Positions 1 to 8,568 of a stretch of DNA of 64,000 bases are shown here, one piece after another. Position 1 is the first letter of the stretch. Each line of letters begins with the position of its first letter. Below the pieces are notes generated by a model that ran no database searches, was not told the origin of the DNA, and saw nothing but the letters and a program-made list of their open reading frames with translations. This stretch comes from an uncultured Armatimonadota bacterium (GTDB taxonomy: Bacteria > Armatimonadota > Fimbriimonadia > Fimbriimonadales > Fimbriimonadaceae). The DNA lies in NCBI GenBank assembly GCA_903927025.1, contig CAIYLG010000021.1, forward strand, positions 124,001-188,000, read 5' to 3'. Position numbers and translations under genes: made by a program.

Positions 1-1353
1 TCGCGGCGGATAGGCCGCTCCAATATCAAAGTCGTGAATGGAAAACATCTTCATTTCGGACTGAAACACTCCGTGATGATCTTTTCGCGTTTCACCAAAA
101 CTGTAGATGCGAAACTTGCCCGGTTCGTTCAGGACATGCATCGATTTTCCAGTAAACGGGTCGATCCAGTTCCCCGGAATTTGAGTTATCGACGTCGGCA
201 GGCTGCGGTCATCCCGGCTTCGCGCAAGTGCAGTCAACATCGCCTCCATCGCAAGTGTCTCGGCGTCGGACTTTTCAAGGACCGTACGAGCCTGGCTAAA
301 CACCGGGAAGAGGATCACCTCCAGCATGTAGCTGGCCGACTTCTTATTGGCGAGGTCGTCGTAGACGCTGTCAAGCGCCTTGCCGACGGCTTCCGTTCCC
401 ATTTCATTCTGTTTGGCCCGTGTGGCCACCGCAGTCCATGCCTGAAGGTGCCGCACGAGAAACGCATTCTCGGTCGGGTCCTTAGGTGCTCCCTCTCGGA
501 CCAGCTTCTTCGGGTCGATGGGCTTCACCTGATTGCTCTCGGGATCTTCAAGTCCCTTGAGTCCTCCCAACTCCTTGAGATTCCGGATCGTTGAAATCCC
601 ACAGTACGCTTCCCCACTCAGAGTAAAGGCGAGATCAAGGTGATCGTGCTCCTGAAGGATCGACTTGAGCATCATCAGATCTCTCGGGTTGTGCCTAAGA
701 GGCAGCGCGCATCGTTCGACGCTGCGGATGACGATCGCACGACAGGCAATTTGGATAAGCGCATCGAGCAGCAACGGCTCTTGACCCAAAAAGTTGGAGA
801 TCCGCCATGCCGCTCGAACATCACGCACGCAAGCCGCACGGTCCCCTCGGCGACTTTCGAATAGGGCCCGGTAGCTCAAACACTTCACGAGATCCTTTAA
901 GGCGGATTCATCCGTGAATCGAATTGCGGTCCCTTGATCGTAGTCGTGGCCAAAGTCCGCCTTGGGGCGACTCGATGCCGCCACGGCATCCATAAGCGCA
1001 GACGAATAGCGACGGAACGGGTCTCCCACAACCCCTGACGCCTTCCCAGAGATTTCACGCTGAAGTACGAGGGACTCCTTCTTGAACTTAGCCGAATCAA
1101 ACTTCCGAATAGCAGACCGCAGTAGAGTCGCGGCGTTGTCTTTGGTGGAAACAGGCCGATCGCGGCGAACCTCGGCTGCCGTCCACGGAAGCCCAGTCGC
1201 TCGGTAGGCGCGAATCGCATCCGCAGACTGCCGGTTCGCAAGGGCGATGTCATCATCCACACTTCCCTGAGCGTGGCCGATCAACCCCATCGAAGCGAGG
1301 GCTAGGGCCAAGAGGCAACTGGTTGATCGAATAGGGGGAAGATATTCACGCAT
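1..1353 (-). CDS. Exported protein of unknown function, 3' end outside the window
   Basis: The frame is open from an ATG at 1353 down to base 1, giving about 451 codons with no stop; the C-terminus lies outside the window. The N-terminus (MREYLPPIRSTSCLLALALA...) is a typical signal peptide with a likely cleavage after the Ala-Gln near residue 32, so the protein is exported. Near the visible end is a segment reading WIDPFTGK, followed by IYSFGE and then DHHG. It resembles the 'DPF.GKPL...YS.G.dg.DdGG' tail of many uncharacterised secreted proteins of Planctomycetes and Armatimonadota, a resemblance made from memory. No catalytic motif was recognised and no function is proposed. The forward-strand frames over this stretch are antisense shadows. 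Confidence 0.75.
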   Translation of the reverse strand, partial: MREYLPPIRSTSCLLALALASMGLIGHAQGSVDDDIALANRQSADAIRAYRATGLPWTAAEVRRDRPVSTKDNAATLLRSAIRKFDSAKFKKESLVLQREISGKASGVVGDPFRRYSSALMDAVAASSRPKADFGHDYDQGTAIRFTDESALKDLVKCLSYRALFESRRGDRAACVRDVRAAWRISNFLGQEPLLLDALIQIACRAIVIRSVERCALPLRHNPRDLMMLKSILQEHDHLDLAFTLSGEAYCGISTIRNLKELGGLKGLEDPESNQVKPIDPKKLVREGAPKDPTENAFLVRHLQAWTAVATRAKQNEMGTEAVGKALDSVYDDLANKKSASYMLEVILFPVFSQARTVLEKSDAETLAMEAMLTALARSRDDRSLPTSITQIPGNWIDPFTGKSMHVLNEPGKFRIYSFGETRKDHHGVFQSEMKMFSIHDFDIGAAYPPR

Positions 1354-1434
1354 GGGTCGTCTACAGGTGTCCCATCTTAACGCAATCCCACCATCCTTAC
1401 CAAACGGGTCAAAAGGGAGCAAAATTACTAAGGC

Positions 1435-2400
1435 ATGAAGGCGATCTCTCTATTTATGGACGTGGAAGACCCCGTCAACCCCCTTGCAGATGACGCCGCA
1501 AAGGATTTCGCCGAACTGTTTACCGCCGCCGGAGTCAAGGGATCTTTCTGCCTCACCGGAGAAAAGTGTCGAACCCTCACCGCACGAGGACGGCAAGACG
1601 TCGCAGCCGCGTACCTCCCTCATAGCCTTGGTCTCCACACCAACACTCATTCCTTTCACCCATCCACAATGGAGCTGCTTGCCGACCTTGAGTGGGAAGA
1701 AGGATGCCGGGCCGCGATCCAAGCGGAACGACCCGGGATGGATGCATTTACGAACCTAATCGGACGCCCACCCGAATTCTGGGGAGGAGGAGGCAACACT
1801 TGGTCACCAGAGATCACGGAAGCTCTGAAGCAGATCGGAATCCCGGCCTACTCCTACGCCCTCACAGAATTTGCCGACCATGCCCCGCATCGCTTCAATG
1901 GAGTCGTCGGGCTTCCCCAAGCCCTGAGCATCTCTGAACTAGACTGGCAAGATGACGATCGCGCGGCCCCAGCGGTTGAACGAGTGCTCCGTGAGATTGA
2001 GGAATCGGCACAGCCGTGGCTCGGCATCTTTGTGGGACATCCGACCAAGTTTCGATACAAACACTGGTGGGACATCCCGTATTATGCGGGCCGAACGCCG
2101 CCGACACCTGAATACGGGGAGCCTGTTGCAGACGAAGTCTACGAAGCCGGCAAGCAGAATCTGACAAGCTTTCTCGCTATTGTCTCAAAGCGATACGATG
2201 TCGTCGGTATATCGGAAGCGCTTACTCGCCTCAACCCATTTCGAGAGCCAACCCTGTTGGAGCTAAACGAGTTCAAGGCCAGAACCGCGAAGAATCTGAG
2301 ATCAGCGATTCACTGGCCCATTCACCGACCAGGCCTTAGCCCAGAGCTTATCGTCTCAAAGACGCTGGCATTGGCTGGAACGGCCCAGATTGCCGGTTAG
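1435..2400 (+). CDS. Polysaccharide deacetylase (NodB-like) family protein
   Basis: This 321-residue protein carries the NodB-fold signature of carbohydrate esterase family 4-like deacetylases. Motif 1 is MDVEDP near residues 8-13 (catalytic or metal Asp), and motif 2 is HTNTHS at residues 68-73, which matches the metal-binding H-[ST]-x-x-H-[SP] pattern. A later GHP (about residue 202) may be a further active-site loop. Family members remove N- or O-acetyl groups from chitin, peptidoglycan or exopolysaccharide. No signal peptide is visible, so this copy may be cytoplasmic and act on small or lipid-linked substrates. It ends 4 bp inside the convergent dioxygenase gene. The exact substrate cannot be read from the sequence. 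Confidence 0.75.
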   Translation: MKAISLFMDVEDPVNPLADDAAKDFAELFTAAGVKGSFCLTGEKCRTLTARGRQDVAAAYLPHSLGLHTNTHSFHPSTMELLADLEWEEGCRAAIQAERPGMDAFTNLIGRPPEFWGGGGNTWSPEITEALKQIGIPAYSYALTEFADHAPHRFNGVVGLPQALSISELDWQDDDRAAPAVERVLREIEESAQPWLGIFVGHPTKFRYKHWWDIPYYAGRTPPTPEYGEPVADEVYEAGKQNLTSFLAIVSKRYDVVGISEALTRLNPFREPTLLELNEFKARTAKNLRSAIHWPIHRPGLSPELIVSKTLALAGTAQIAG

Positions 2401-3146
2401 CCGTTCTCGTATCGGTTTCCGGCAATATCCTTTCCGCGTACCAGCCAAATTTTGAACCCAGCATTGCGCGGATCGTCGTGCATCACCTTGTTGCTGGTTG
2501 GGAAGTACCGCATCGTGTACCCGCACCGGCGATAAGGGGAGGTGTTTGCCTTGGCGCCATGGATAATCCTAGAATCGTGCAGGCTGCACTGATTCGGCTC
2601 AAGGGTGAAGGTCACCGCTTTGCTCTCATCGACATCCACAATCTGAGTCGGGAAGATGTTTGCTGCAGTGTCAACCTGCTCATAGGCGCTGAACCCATTG
2701 CTGTGGGTCCCAGGAATCACCGCCATCGCACCGTTCTCGGGGAACGCGCGATCAATTGCCAGCCACACGGTGACGATATCCTCCATCTTGTCCATTCGCC
2801 CTTCCCAGTAGGAGGAATCCTCATGCCATGGGGTCGCCTTTCCCTTCAGCGGAAGCTTGCAGATAAAGTGGCTGCTCCAAAGGCCGATGTTAGGGCCGAT
2901 CAACGGCTCGACCAAGTCGAGAATCTCAGGGCAGGTGAGGAATTCCATGAGCCTGGCATCGCGAAAGTGAATCGTATCCAGCCCATCCTCACCGTACTTG
3001 GCGAGGTCTTCCTCGAAAATCGCAGTCAGTCGAGCAAACTGATCGTCGGTCAGCACCGGCGCATGAAACTGGTAGTAGCCGTTGGCTTCGTAAAAGGCAA
3101 TCGCGTCGTCGGAAAGTCGACCCACCGTGGATCCTCGTTGATTCAT
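2397..3146 (-). CDS. Phytanoyl-CoA dioxygenase (PhyH) family protein
   Basis: A 249-residue Fe(II)/2-oxoglutarate oxygenase of the PhyH family. The iron-binding triad is visible: H108-x-D110 in the segment WHEDSSYW and distal H196 in IIHGAKANTSPYRR, where the following Arg (206/207) would bind 2-oxoglutarate. Such enzymes hydroxylate lipids, small metabolites or natural products; the substrate is unknown here. The start at 3146 (MNQRGST) is preferred over an in-frame ATG 63 bp upstream, because the upstream one would overlap the preceding gene. With the chosen start the gap to that gene is 10 bp, which suggests co-transcription with the small membrane protein upstream. Confidence 0.8.
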   Translation of the reverse strand: MNQRGSTVGRLSDDAIAFYEANGYYQFHAPVLTDDQFARLTAIFEEDLAKYGEDGLDTIHFRDARLMEFLTCPEILDLVEPLIGPNIGLWSSHFICKLPLKGKATPWHEDSSYWEGRMDKMEDIVTVWLAIDRAFPENGAMAVIPGTHSNGFSAYEQVDTAANIFPTQIVDVDESKAVTFTLEPNQCSLHDSRIIHGAKANTSPYRRCGYTMRYFPTSNKVMHDDPRNAGFKIWLVRGKDIAGNRYENG

Positions 3147-3156
3147 CACGCCTAAA

Positions 3157-3666
3157 TCATAGGCGATTCGATTTGGTTTTAGCGCTTCCCCAAACTGGCG
3201 TGGGCCCAACGTTCCCCCACATCCTCAGGGCCACATAAATTCCCATTACAAGGCCCACACCGATTCCAAACCGTCCCACCGCGAGTGCCCCAAGGATTGC
3301 CACTGCCCCCGCGAAGATGAATCCACCCTTGCCCCCTCGAAAAATCAAGAACCCGCTCACAAATTCAAGCGCAGCAAGCAAGACAAATATCGAGCCAAGG
3401 ATGTTGAACAGCGGCTCAAAGAAGAATCCGTCGATGTGACCGTTGTGAGTCAATGGCGATCCACCTGATGAAAATTGTTGCTGCTCCGCAACTACAGCTA
3501 TGTGATTCGCCTGACCTAGCATGCCGCTGATCTTGGCCGCAACTGACGCAACAAGGCCATAAACGAGTCCGACACCGACCGATAGAACTCCCATCACGCG
3601 GTCGGGCCAAAAGACTGGAGGCAATGCTGCTCCCTGTTCAATCGACCGGGGGGTGTCCATATTCAC
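3157..3666 (-). CDS. Small integral membrane protein, unknown function
   Basis: This 169-residue hydrophobic protein has about four predicted membrane segments: roughly residues 24-46, 85-108, 113-132 and 134-150. Glycine-rich stretches such as FRGGKGGFIFAGAVAILG lie between the last helices. No family was recognised and no enzymatic motif is present. It is the first gene of a probable two-gene transcript with the PhyH-type dioxygenase 10 bp downstream, and is divergent from the barrel protein starting at 3767. The loop between helices 1 and 2 (about 40 residues) is polar and probably lies on one side of the membrane. Confidence 0.65.
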   Translation of the reverse strand: MNMDTPRSIEQGAALPPVFWPDRVMGVLSVGVGLVYGLVASVAAKISGMLGQANHIAVVAEQQQFSSGGSPLTHNGHIDGFFFEPLFNILGSIFVLLAALEFVSGFLIFRGGKGGFIFAGAVAILGALAVGRFGIGVGLVMGIYVALRMWGNVGPTPVWGSAKTKSNRL

Positions 3667-3766
3667 AATTATAAGTTAATCCAAGCAGTCCTGCGTGAAG
3701 TCCAGAGCTGAGCATCTCAAACGCCAAACAAGAGTCTATATCGGACACACTCTCAGCAATCGCATC

Positions 3767-5311
3767 ATGAACCGGCCACACCTCTCGATCCTCCTCGCGT
3801 CGGCATCACTGGCAGCCTTAACGGCAGCCGCGTCCGCCCAAACGTCAGCCACGGCGAAAATTGATCATCCAGCCATTGGAAAGAACCTGTTGAAACTCGA
3901 AATCCACGAGATGGATGGCAAGCCTCTGCTCGGAGCCAAAGTAACTCTGTCCGTTGGCATGGCGAATATGGATATGGGAATCGATCACCCAAAGGCCATT
4001 GACATGGGGCACGGGATCTACCAGACCGAAGTCCGGTTCTCCATGGCCGGTCCGTGGACCGTTTCCGCCAAGATCATTTCTGCCGCTGGCACCGAAACCA
4101 CGAAAGCATTTTCATTCACCGTCGGGTCCGAAGCTGAGATGAATTCGGCGATGGCTGGTCGTTTGGGCACCTGGTCAATGTCAAAAGAGGGATCAGGCAC
4201 TAGCTGGCTGCCCGAATCCTCCCCCATGTTCATGAAGATGCTGGAACCTGCCGGCCGCTATGAACTCAGCGTGATGGGCTACATCACTGCCAACTTCACC
4301 AGTTCCGGCGGACTGCGCGGTCAGCAGAAATCCTTTTCCAACTCAATGCCGATGCTGATGGCGACTCGCGGAACTGGAGGCGGAACACTCGGCATGAGCC
4401 TGATGCTCTCCCTCGACCCAATCTTCAACGGACAGTACGGCTATCCAAATCTTTTCCAGACTGGCGAAACGGCATACGGCACCCGCCTAGAAGACGTTCA
4501 GCATCCTCACAACCTCGTTTCTGAACTGACCGCATCGTATAGCCACCCGATCGGTTCGGGCGTCAGCGCCTTCCTCTATGGGGGCCCTATCGGCGAGCCG
4601 GCTCTCGGCGGCCCGACCTTTGCCCACCGACCAAGTGGCAACGAAATCCCTGAAGCCCCTATTACCCACCACTGGTTTGACAGCACGCATATCTCTTCCG
4701 GAGTCGTCACACTCGGCCTCAATACATCTCACTGGCAACTAGAGGGTTCAAGCTTCAATGGCCACGAGCCGGGCGAGAACCGATATTGGCCACAGCCGAT
4801 CGCGTTCAACTCAGCCTCGGGCCGCCTGACGTACAGCCCCAATAAGAATCTGTCGTTCAACACCTCCTACGGTGTTCTCAATCAGCCCGAATCCACAGCT
4901 CCGGGCCAAGACCAGCGCCGGTTTACCGGCTCCGCAATCTTGAGCCTGCCGATGCCCCACGGCGATAACTTCTCCACCACCGCCTACTTCGGAGAGAAAA
5001 CTGAGCTAGGAGTCAAATCGGACGCCTACACCCTCGAAGCCACCTATCTCCACGGTCCCGATTCCATCTTTGCCAGATGGGAGAATGTCAACGAAACCGA
5101 ACTCCCCGACGTCCCTGCCGGCTCCTACCGGGTGAATAAGGTGCTTTTTGGCGACGTGCACAATTTTGCCGCCAAAGGTGGACTTGAGCTAGGTCTAGGC
5201 GGCTACATCGGCCTCTACTCCTTCCCGAGCGAGCTTGTCCCGTTCTACGGAAACCACCCCGTCACCCTAGGCGTCTTCCTCCGCCTAAGGCCGTCAAGGA
5301 TGGATCGCTAG
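3767..5311 (+). CDS. Exported protein: YtkA/FixH-like domain plus predicted outer-membrane barrel
   Basis: From the ATG at 3767 the protein is 514 residues and opens with a good signal peptide (MNRPHLSILLASASLAALTA, cleavage after ASA). An in-frame ATG 72 bp upstream would put 24 polar residues in front and is not favoured. Residues about 30-120 look like a YtkA/FixH-type immunoglobulin-like domain (GKPLLGAKVTLSVGM, then MDMG and GIYQTEVRF). That fold occurs in copper- and cytochrome-oxidase-related proteins. The remainder has alternating aromatic and polar strands typical of an outer-membrane beta-barrel (for example HWQLEGSSFNG and NLSFNTSYGVL). The Met/His-rich stretches fit, but do not prove, metal binding. 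It stands alone, convergent with the dehydrogenase gene. Confidence 0.6.
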   Translation: MNRPHLSILLASASLAALTAAASAQTSATAKIDHPAIGKNLLKLEIHEMDGKPLLGAKVTLSVGMANMDMGIDHPKAIDMGHGIYQTEVRFSMAGPWTVSAKIISAAGTETTKAFSFTVGSEAEMNSAMAGRLGTWSMSKEGSGTSWLPESSPMFMKMLEPAGRYELSVMGYITANFTSSGGLRGQQKSFSNSMPMLMATRGTGGGTLGMSLMLSLDPIFNGQYGYPNLFQTGETAYGTRLEDVQHPHNLVSELTASYSHPIGSGVSAFLYGGPIGEPALGGPTFAHRPSGNEIPEAPITHHWFDSTHISSGVVTLGLNTSHWQLEGSSFNGHEPGENRYWPQPIAFNSASGRLTYSPNKNLSFNTSYGVLNQPESTAPGQDQRRFTGSAILSLPMPHGDNFSTTAYFGEKTELGVKSDAYTLEATYLHGPDSIFARWENVNETELPDVPAGSYRVNKVLFGDVHNFAAKGGLELGLGGYIGLYSFPSELVPFYGNHPVTLGVFLRLRPSRMDR

Positions 5312-5331
5312 CCCTCGCCAAGGATTGCCGG

Positions 5332-6465
5332 TCACGCCCACGGATCTACGACAAGCTTGAACACCGGTTTCCCTCCCTCGGAACGGACGACGTCCTCAAA
5401 CTGCCCCGGAAGCTTGTCCAGGGTGGTCGGAGCCAACCATTCTTTCACCCGTAGCCTGTCCGCTTCCAAAAGTGCCAGCGCGGTTGGGTAGTCCCCCACT
5501 TCGAAGTTGCAGCTGGTCACAATTCGCCGCTCTCCTCCCAGTCTCAGAAAGTTGATGGGGATCGGCTCGTCATGGACGGCAAGATTCACAAGCGTCCCCG
5601 CCTTCCCAAGCATGGAGATTGCCAAATTGAGCGAATCCGGTGAGCCGACGGTATCAAATACCGATCCAAACCCTTCCGGAGCCAAAGCTTCCAGAGACGA
5701 AGACAACTCGGAAGCAGACATCGAGGACGCATCAAGAACCGTCCCCACTCCTTGCCGCATCGCAATCTCGATCGCCAGCGGGGACCGGTCAATCAAAACC
5801 ACGCGACTGGCTCCCTTCGTCAGCGCAACTTGGGCCACGCCATTGCCGGCAGGTCCGGCACCGATGCACAGCGCTGGCCTTCCCTGCTGAATGGCACCTT
5901 GGTCGGCGACGTGGACACAAACCGCCAGGATGTCCATCATTGCCGCTTCTTCAAACGTCACGCTGTCAGGCAGTTTAAAGCAGGAAGCGCCCCATGCGGG
6001 GGCGAACCTTGCATAGGCACCTGGATAAAACTCTCGCTTGCCCCAACCTTGCCCGTGCCCCATGTGCACCGTGTTCTCGCAAAGTCGACTTCGGCCCGCG
6101 CGGCAATCCGAACAGGCCCCACATACCTTTGAGCAGACCGGTGCAACCCGTTTCCCCAGAAGATGACGGTTCGCGTCCGAGAGCACCGCAACAACCGTGC
6201 CTGCGTACTCGTGGCCCAAAACAATATTGGGGGCGTTCGGTACAAAGCGTCCGAGGGTGTGCTGGGCCCATGGGTTCTCACCAACAAAGTAGCGAAAGTC
6301 AGATCCGCACACTCCGCATGCGGCAACCTGGATGAGGACCATATCCGGATCACCATATTCCTCAATTGGCCAAACCGGAATCTCCTGAATCCGCAAGTCG
6401 TGAGGACCGGCGAGGACCCCGGCTGGAGTCGATTCCGGAAGCGTACGAAGCTGGAACGTCGTCAT
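5332..6465 (-). CDS. Zinc-dependent medium-chain alcohol/threonine-type dehydrogenase
   Basis: A 377-residue medium-chain dehydrogenase. The catalytic zinc site (CGVCGSD, then GHEYAG) and the four-cysteine structural zinc lobe (VCGACSDCRAGRSRLC) are both present. The NAD(P) Rossmann segment is ALCIGAGPAGNGVAQVA. The family oxidises polyols, threonine or sugar alcohols; the substrate cannot be fixed from these motifs. The start at 6465 (MTTFQLRT) is preferred to in-frame ATGs at 6489 and 6525, since homologous proteins begin close to the first beta strand. The gene is divergent from ftsZ, and the 180 bp between them must hold both promoters. Confidence 0.8.
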   Translation of the reverse strand: MTTFQLRTLPESTPAGVLAGPHDLRIQEIPVWPIEEYGDPDMVLIQVAACGVCGSDFRYFVGENPWAQHTLGRFVPNAPNIVLGHEYAGTVVAVLSDANRHLLGKRVAPVCSKVCGACSDCRAGRSRLCENTVHMGHGQGWGKREFYPGAYARFAPAWGASCFKLPDSVTFEEAAMMDILAVCVHVADQGAIQQGRPALCIGAGPAGNGVAQVALTKGASRVVLIDRSPLAIEIAMRQGVGTVLDASSMSASELSSSLEALAPEGFGSVFDTVGSPDSLNLAISMLGKAGTLVNLAVHDEPIPINFLRLGGERRIVTSCNFEVGDYPTALALLEADRLRVKEWLAPTTLDKLPGQFEDVVRSEGGKPVFKLVVDPWA

Positions 6466-6647
6466 AGGTAGCTGCAGTGCCACCGCCATTCTATCGAAAA
6501 TGACCCTGAAGTGGGAGTTTTCCACAGGTTCAAAGGAAGCTGATTCCGGATGTGGATAAATTCTTGATGCTTTCCTGAACGTGGGTGCGTCCTGACCATC
6601 AAAGCAGACTCCGACTGGGAGCCTGTCGCCTTGCTTTGGAATTCACC

Positions 6648-7781
6648 ATGCGACCAGAAAACCTATTTGAAAACCAAGCCACGATTAAGGTCCTCGGAGT
6701 CGGCGGTGCCGGATCGAATGCCGTCAACCGAATGATTCAAGAGGGCGTCATGGGCGTCACCTTTGTGACGATGAACACAGATGCTCAGGCGCTGGGTCAG
6801 AGTCGGGCGGATCGAAAAATCCAGCTTGGTGAGACCTTAACCCGCGGACTTGGCGCGGGTGGAAACCCTGAAGTCGGCGAGAAAGCCGCCAAAGAGAGCG
6901 AGGAAACCATTGCCGCTGTTCTTAACGGATGCGACATGGTGTTCATCACCGCCGGCATGGGCGGCGGTACCGGAACCGGTGCGGCACCTGTCATCGCTGA
7001 GATGGCCCGCAAGATGGGCATCCTCACGGTTGGTGTGGTGACAAAGCCATTCCTTTTCGAGGGACCGAAGCGACGCCGACTTGCTGAGGAGGGCGCAGCC
7101 CTTCTGAAAGAGCACGTAGACACGCTCATCACCGTTCCAAACGACCGCCTGCTCGGTTTCGTTGAGAAGAAGACGACGATGCAGATGGCCTTTGCCGCTG
7201 CAGACGATGTGCTTCGCCAAGGCGTTCAGGGCATCTCCGACATCATCCTTCTTCCAGGCATCATCAACGTCGACTTCGCAGACGTGCGAAGTGTGATGAG
7301 CAATGCAGGGGTCGCCCTCATGGGTCTCGGTAAGGGTATTGGCGACCAGCGTGCCAGAATGGCCGCCCAGCATGCGGCAACTTCGCCTCTTCTGGAAACC
7401 AACATTCACGGCGCCAAGCGACTTCTGGTCAACGTGACTGCTGGTCCAGACTTCAGCATCGGAGAAGCTCACGAAGCGATGGAATACATCCTTCAGTTCA
7501 CTGACGCAGAAGATGCCGACATCATCATGGGCCACGTCATGAAGGACACCCCAGACGGAGAAGTCCAGATCACCCTCCTCGCAGCCGGAATGGATGCGGA
7601 GACGCTGACCCAGGGAAAATTGAGGGATGCTGAAGTGTTCGTCCAGGAAACCCCTCGCTCAGTATCTTACGAGCAGCCTGTGATGCCTACCGTCAGCACT
7701 GCAGTGCCTTCTCCCATTCAGCTGGATGAAATCGACATCGACATCCCAACCTTCCTCCGCCGCCAAAAGCTGGGGAACTAA
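6648..7781 (+). CDS. ftsZ: Cell division GTPase FtsZ
   Basis: FtsZ is the tubulin-like GTPase that polymerises into the division ring at mid-cell. The tubulin signature GGGTGTG is at residues 105-111 of the 377-residue protein. The nucleotide-binding N-terminus [13 protein letters not shown] is at about 17-29, and the synergy (T7) loop [11 protein letters not shown] is in place. A C-terminal peptide DIPTFLRRQ ends the protein after a short linker; this is the site that binds FtsA or SepF in other bacteria. The start at 6648 (MRPENLF) fits the family; a start at 6585 would add 21 unrelated residues. The gene is monocistronic, without ftsA or ftsQ beside it, and is followed by a strong terminator. 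Confidence 0.97.
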   Translation: MRPENLFENQATIKVLGVGGAGSNAVNRMIQEGVMGVTFVTMNTDAQALGQSRADRKIQLGETLTRGLGAGGNPEVGEKAAKESEETIAAVLNGCDMVFITAGMGGGTGTGAAPVIAEMARKMGILTVGVVTKPFLFEGPKRRRLAEEGAALLKEHVDTLITVPNDRLLGFVEKKTTMQMAFAAADDVLRQGVQGISDIILLPGIINVDFADVRSVMSNAGVALMGLGKGIGDQRARMAAQHAATSPLLETNIHGAKRLLVNVTAGPDFSIGEAHEAMEYILQFTDAEDADIIMGHVMKDTPDGEVQITLLAAGMDAETLTQGKLRDAEVFVQETPRSVSYEQPVMPTVSTAVPSPIQLDEIDIDIPTFLRRQKLGN

Positions 7782-7837
7782 GAGCCTTCCTTCCTCAAGT
7801 CTCGAAGGCGTTCGAGACAACTGGTCCAAACCATAAC

Positions 7838-7866
7838 CCCCGCCCGAAAAGGCGGGGTGTTTTTTT
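7838..7866 (+). terminator. Rho-independent terminator of ftsZ
   Basis: A perfect 7-bp GC stem (CCCCGCC at 7838-7844 with GGCGGGG at 7851-7857) encloses the loop CGAAAA, and is followed by TG and a run of seven T. It lies 57 bp after the ftsZ stop codon and is the clearest intrinsic terminator in the window. Confidence 0.92.
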
Positions 7867-7930
7867 GCGTGATTGACCCGTCCCCAATCTGACCGCCACC
7901 TTCCACCCCCGGTGCACGTACCTACCATTG

Positions 7931-8383
7931 ATGTTCAAAAAGCTAGTCGATCTTTTCACCAACAGTCCACAGGACGTCCAGGTGTGGAAGTGCGATCCGC
8001 TCCTGGTCACAGTCGCTGATGACCAAGTGGTCTACGCCTTGAGGACGGACATCGAGTTCACGCCTGTCGACTCGACGGAGGTAATTGGTAAGGCAATCGC
8101 CCTCACGCCGAACAACGAAGGTTTAAAGCCTGAAATCACCGTAATAAGCAGGATTTACATCGATGCGCCATCCCCTACCCCAGACTTCGGCCGTCGCCAG
8201 GGGATCGTGCTTTCAGGCACCGATCTCACCGGCGAGCCCGTAAGTTGGCACATCAACGGAGCCGCCGACCACTTTCTCACCGAGAGCAAAATCGACCTTG
8301 AGTACGACGAAGAGATATCCAAAGAACTCGAGTCAGAACTCGGTGGCGAACTCAAAAAGACAAACATCTCCACCATCCTCTGA
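7931..8383 (+). CDS. Conserved-looking protein of unknown function
   Basis: A 150-residue acidic, soluble protein with no signal peptide and no recognised motif. It begins MFKKLVDLFTNSPQDV. Its C-terminal third is strongly acidic (DLEYDEEISKELESELGGEL) and probably helical. The ATG at 7931 directly follows a TTG codon that could also initiate. It lies between the ftsZ terminator and a palindrome-bearing gap, so it is probably transcribed alone. Codon choice resembles that of its neighbours, which supports it being a real gene. Confidence 0.6.
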   Translation: MFKKLVDLFTNSPQDVQVWKCDPLLVTVADDQVVYALRTDIEFTPVDSTEVIGKAIALTPNNEGLKPEITVISRIYIDAPSPTPDFGRRQGIVLSGTDLTGEPVSWHINGAADHFLTESKIDLEYDEEISKELESELGGELKKTNISTIL

Positions 8384-8468
8384 GACATTGGCAGAGCACT
8401 CAGCTCACGACTGGAGCGCAGAACTTCACTCTGCCCCACGGCCAGGGCTTCATCCCTGCTCCGAGCCG

Positions 8469-8484
8469 TCCCGACTTGTCGGGA
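8469..8484. repeat. Short perfect palindrome
   Basis: TCCCGAC-TT-GTCGGGA forms a 7-bp stem with a two-base spacer. It lies in the 185-bp gap between a + strand and a - strand gene that converge. No T-run follows, so it is more likely a dispersed palindromic element than a standard terminator. Confidence 0.5.
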
Positions 8485-8507
8485 TCGCTTGAAAAACCTG
8501 CGGGAAC

Positions 8508-8544
8508 CTGCATCAACGGGGTTGAAGCCCCTTTCCAAATGCAG
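8508..8544. repeat. Imperfect hairpin element
   Basis: CTGCAT at 8508-8513 pairs with ATGCAG at 8539-8544, and an inner GGGG (8518-8521) pairs with CCCC (8528-8531) around TTGAAG. With the palindrome at 8469 it makes up most of the convergent gap 8384-8568, which has no gene. The two-level inverted-repeat layout resembles dispersed extragenic palindromes; copies elsewhere in the genome would confirm this. Confidence 0.4.
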
Positions 8545-8568
8545 TCTAAATGCCCGCCCGCCCATCAG

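Noticed and set aside
34-864. Two + strand open frames at the window start
   Set aside because: They lie antisense to the truncated exported protein, whose frame is open over the full 1353 bases and starts with a signal peptide.
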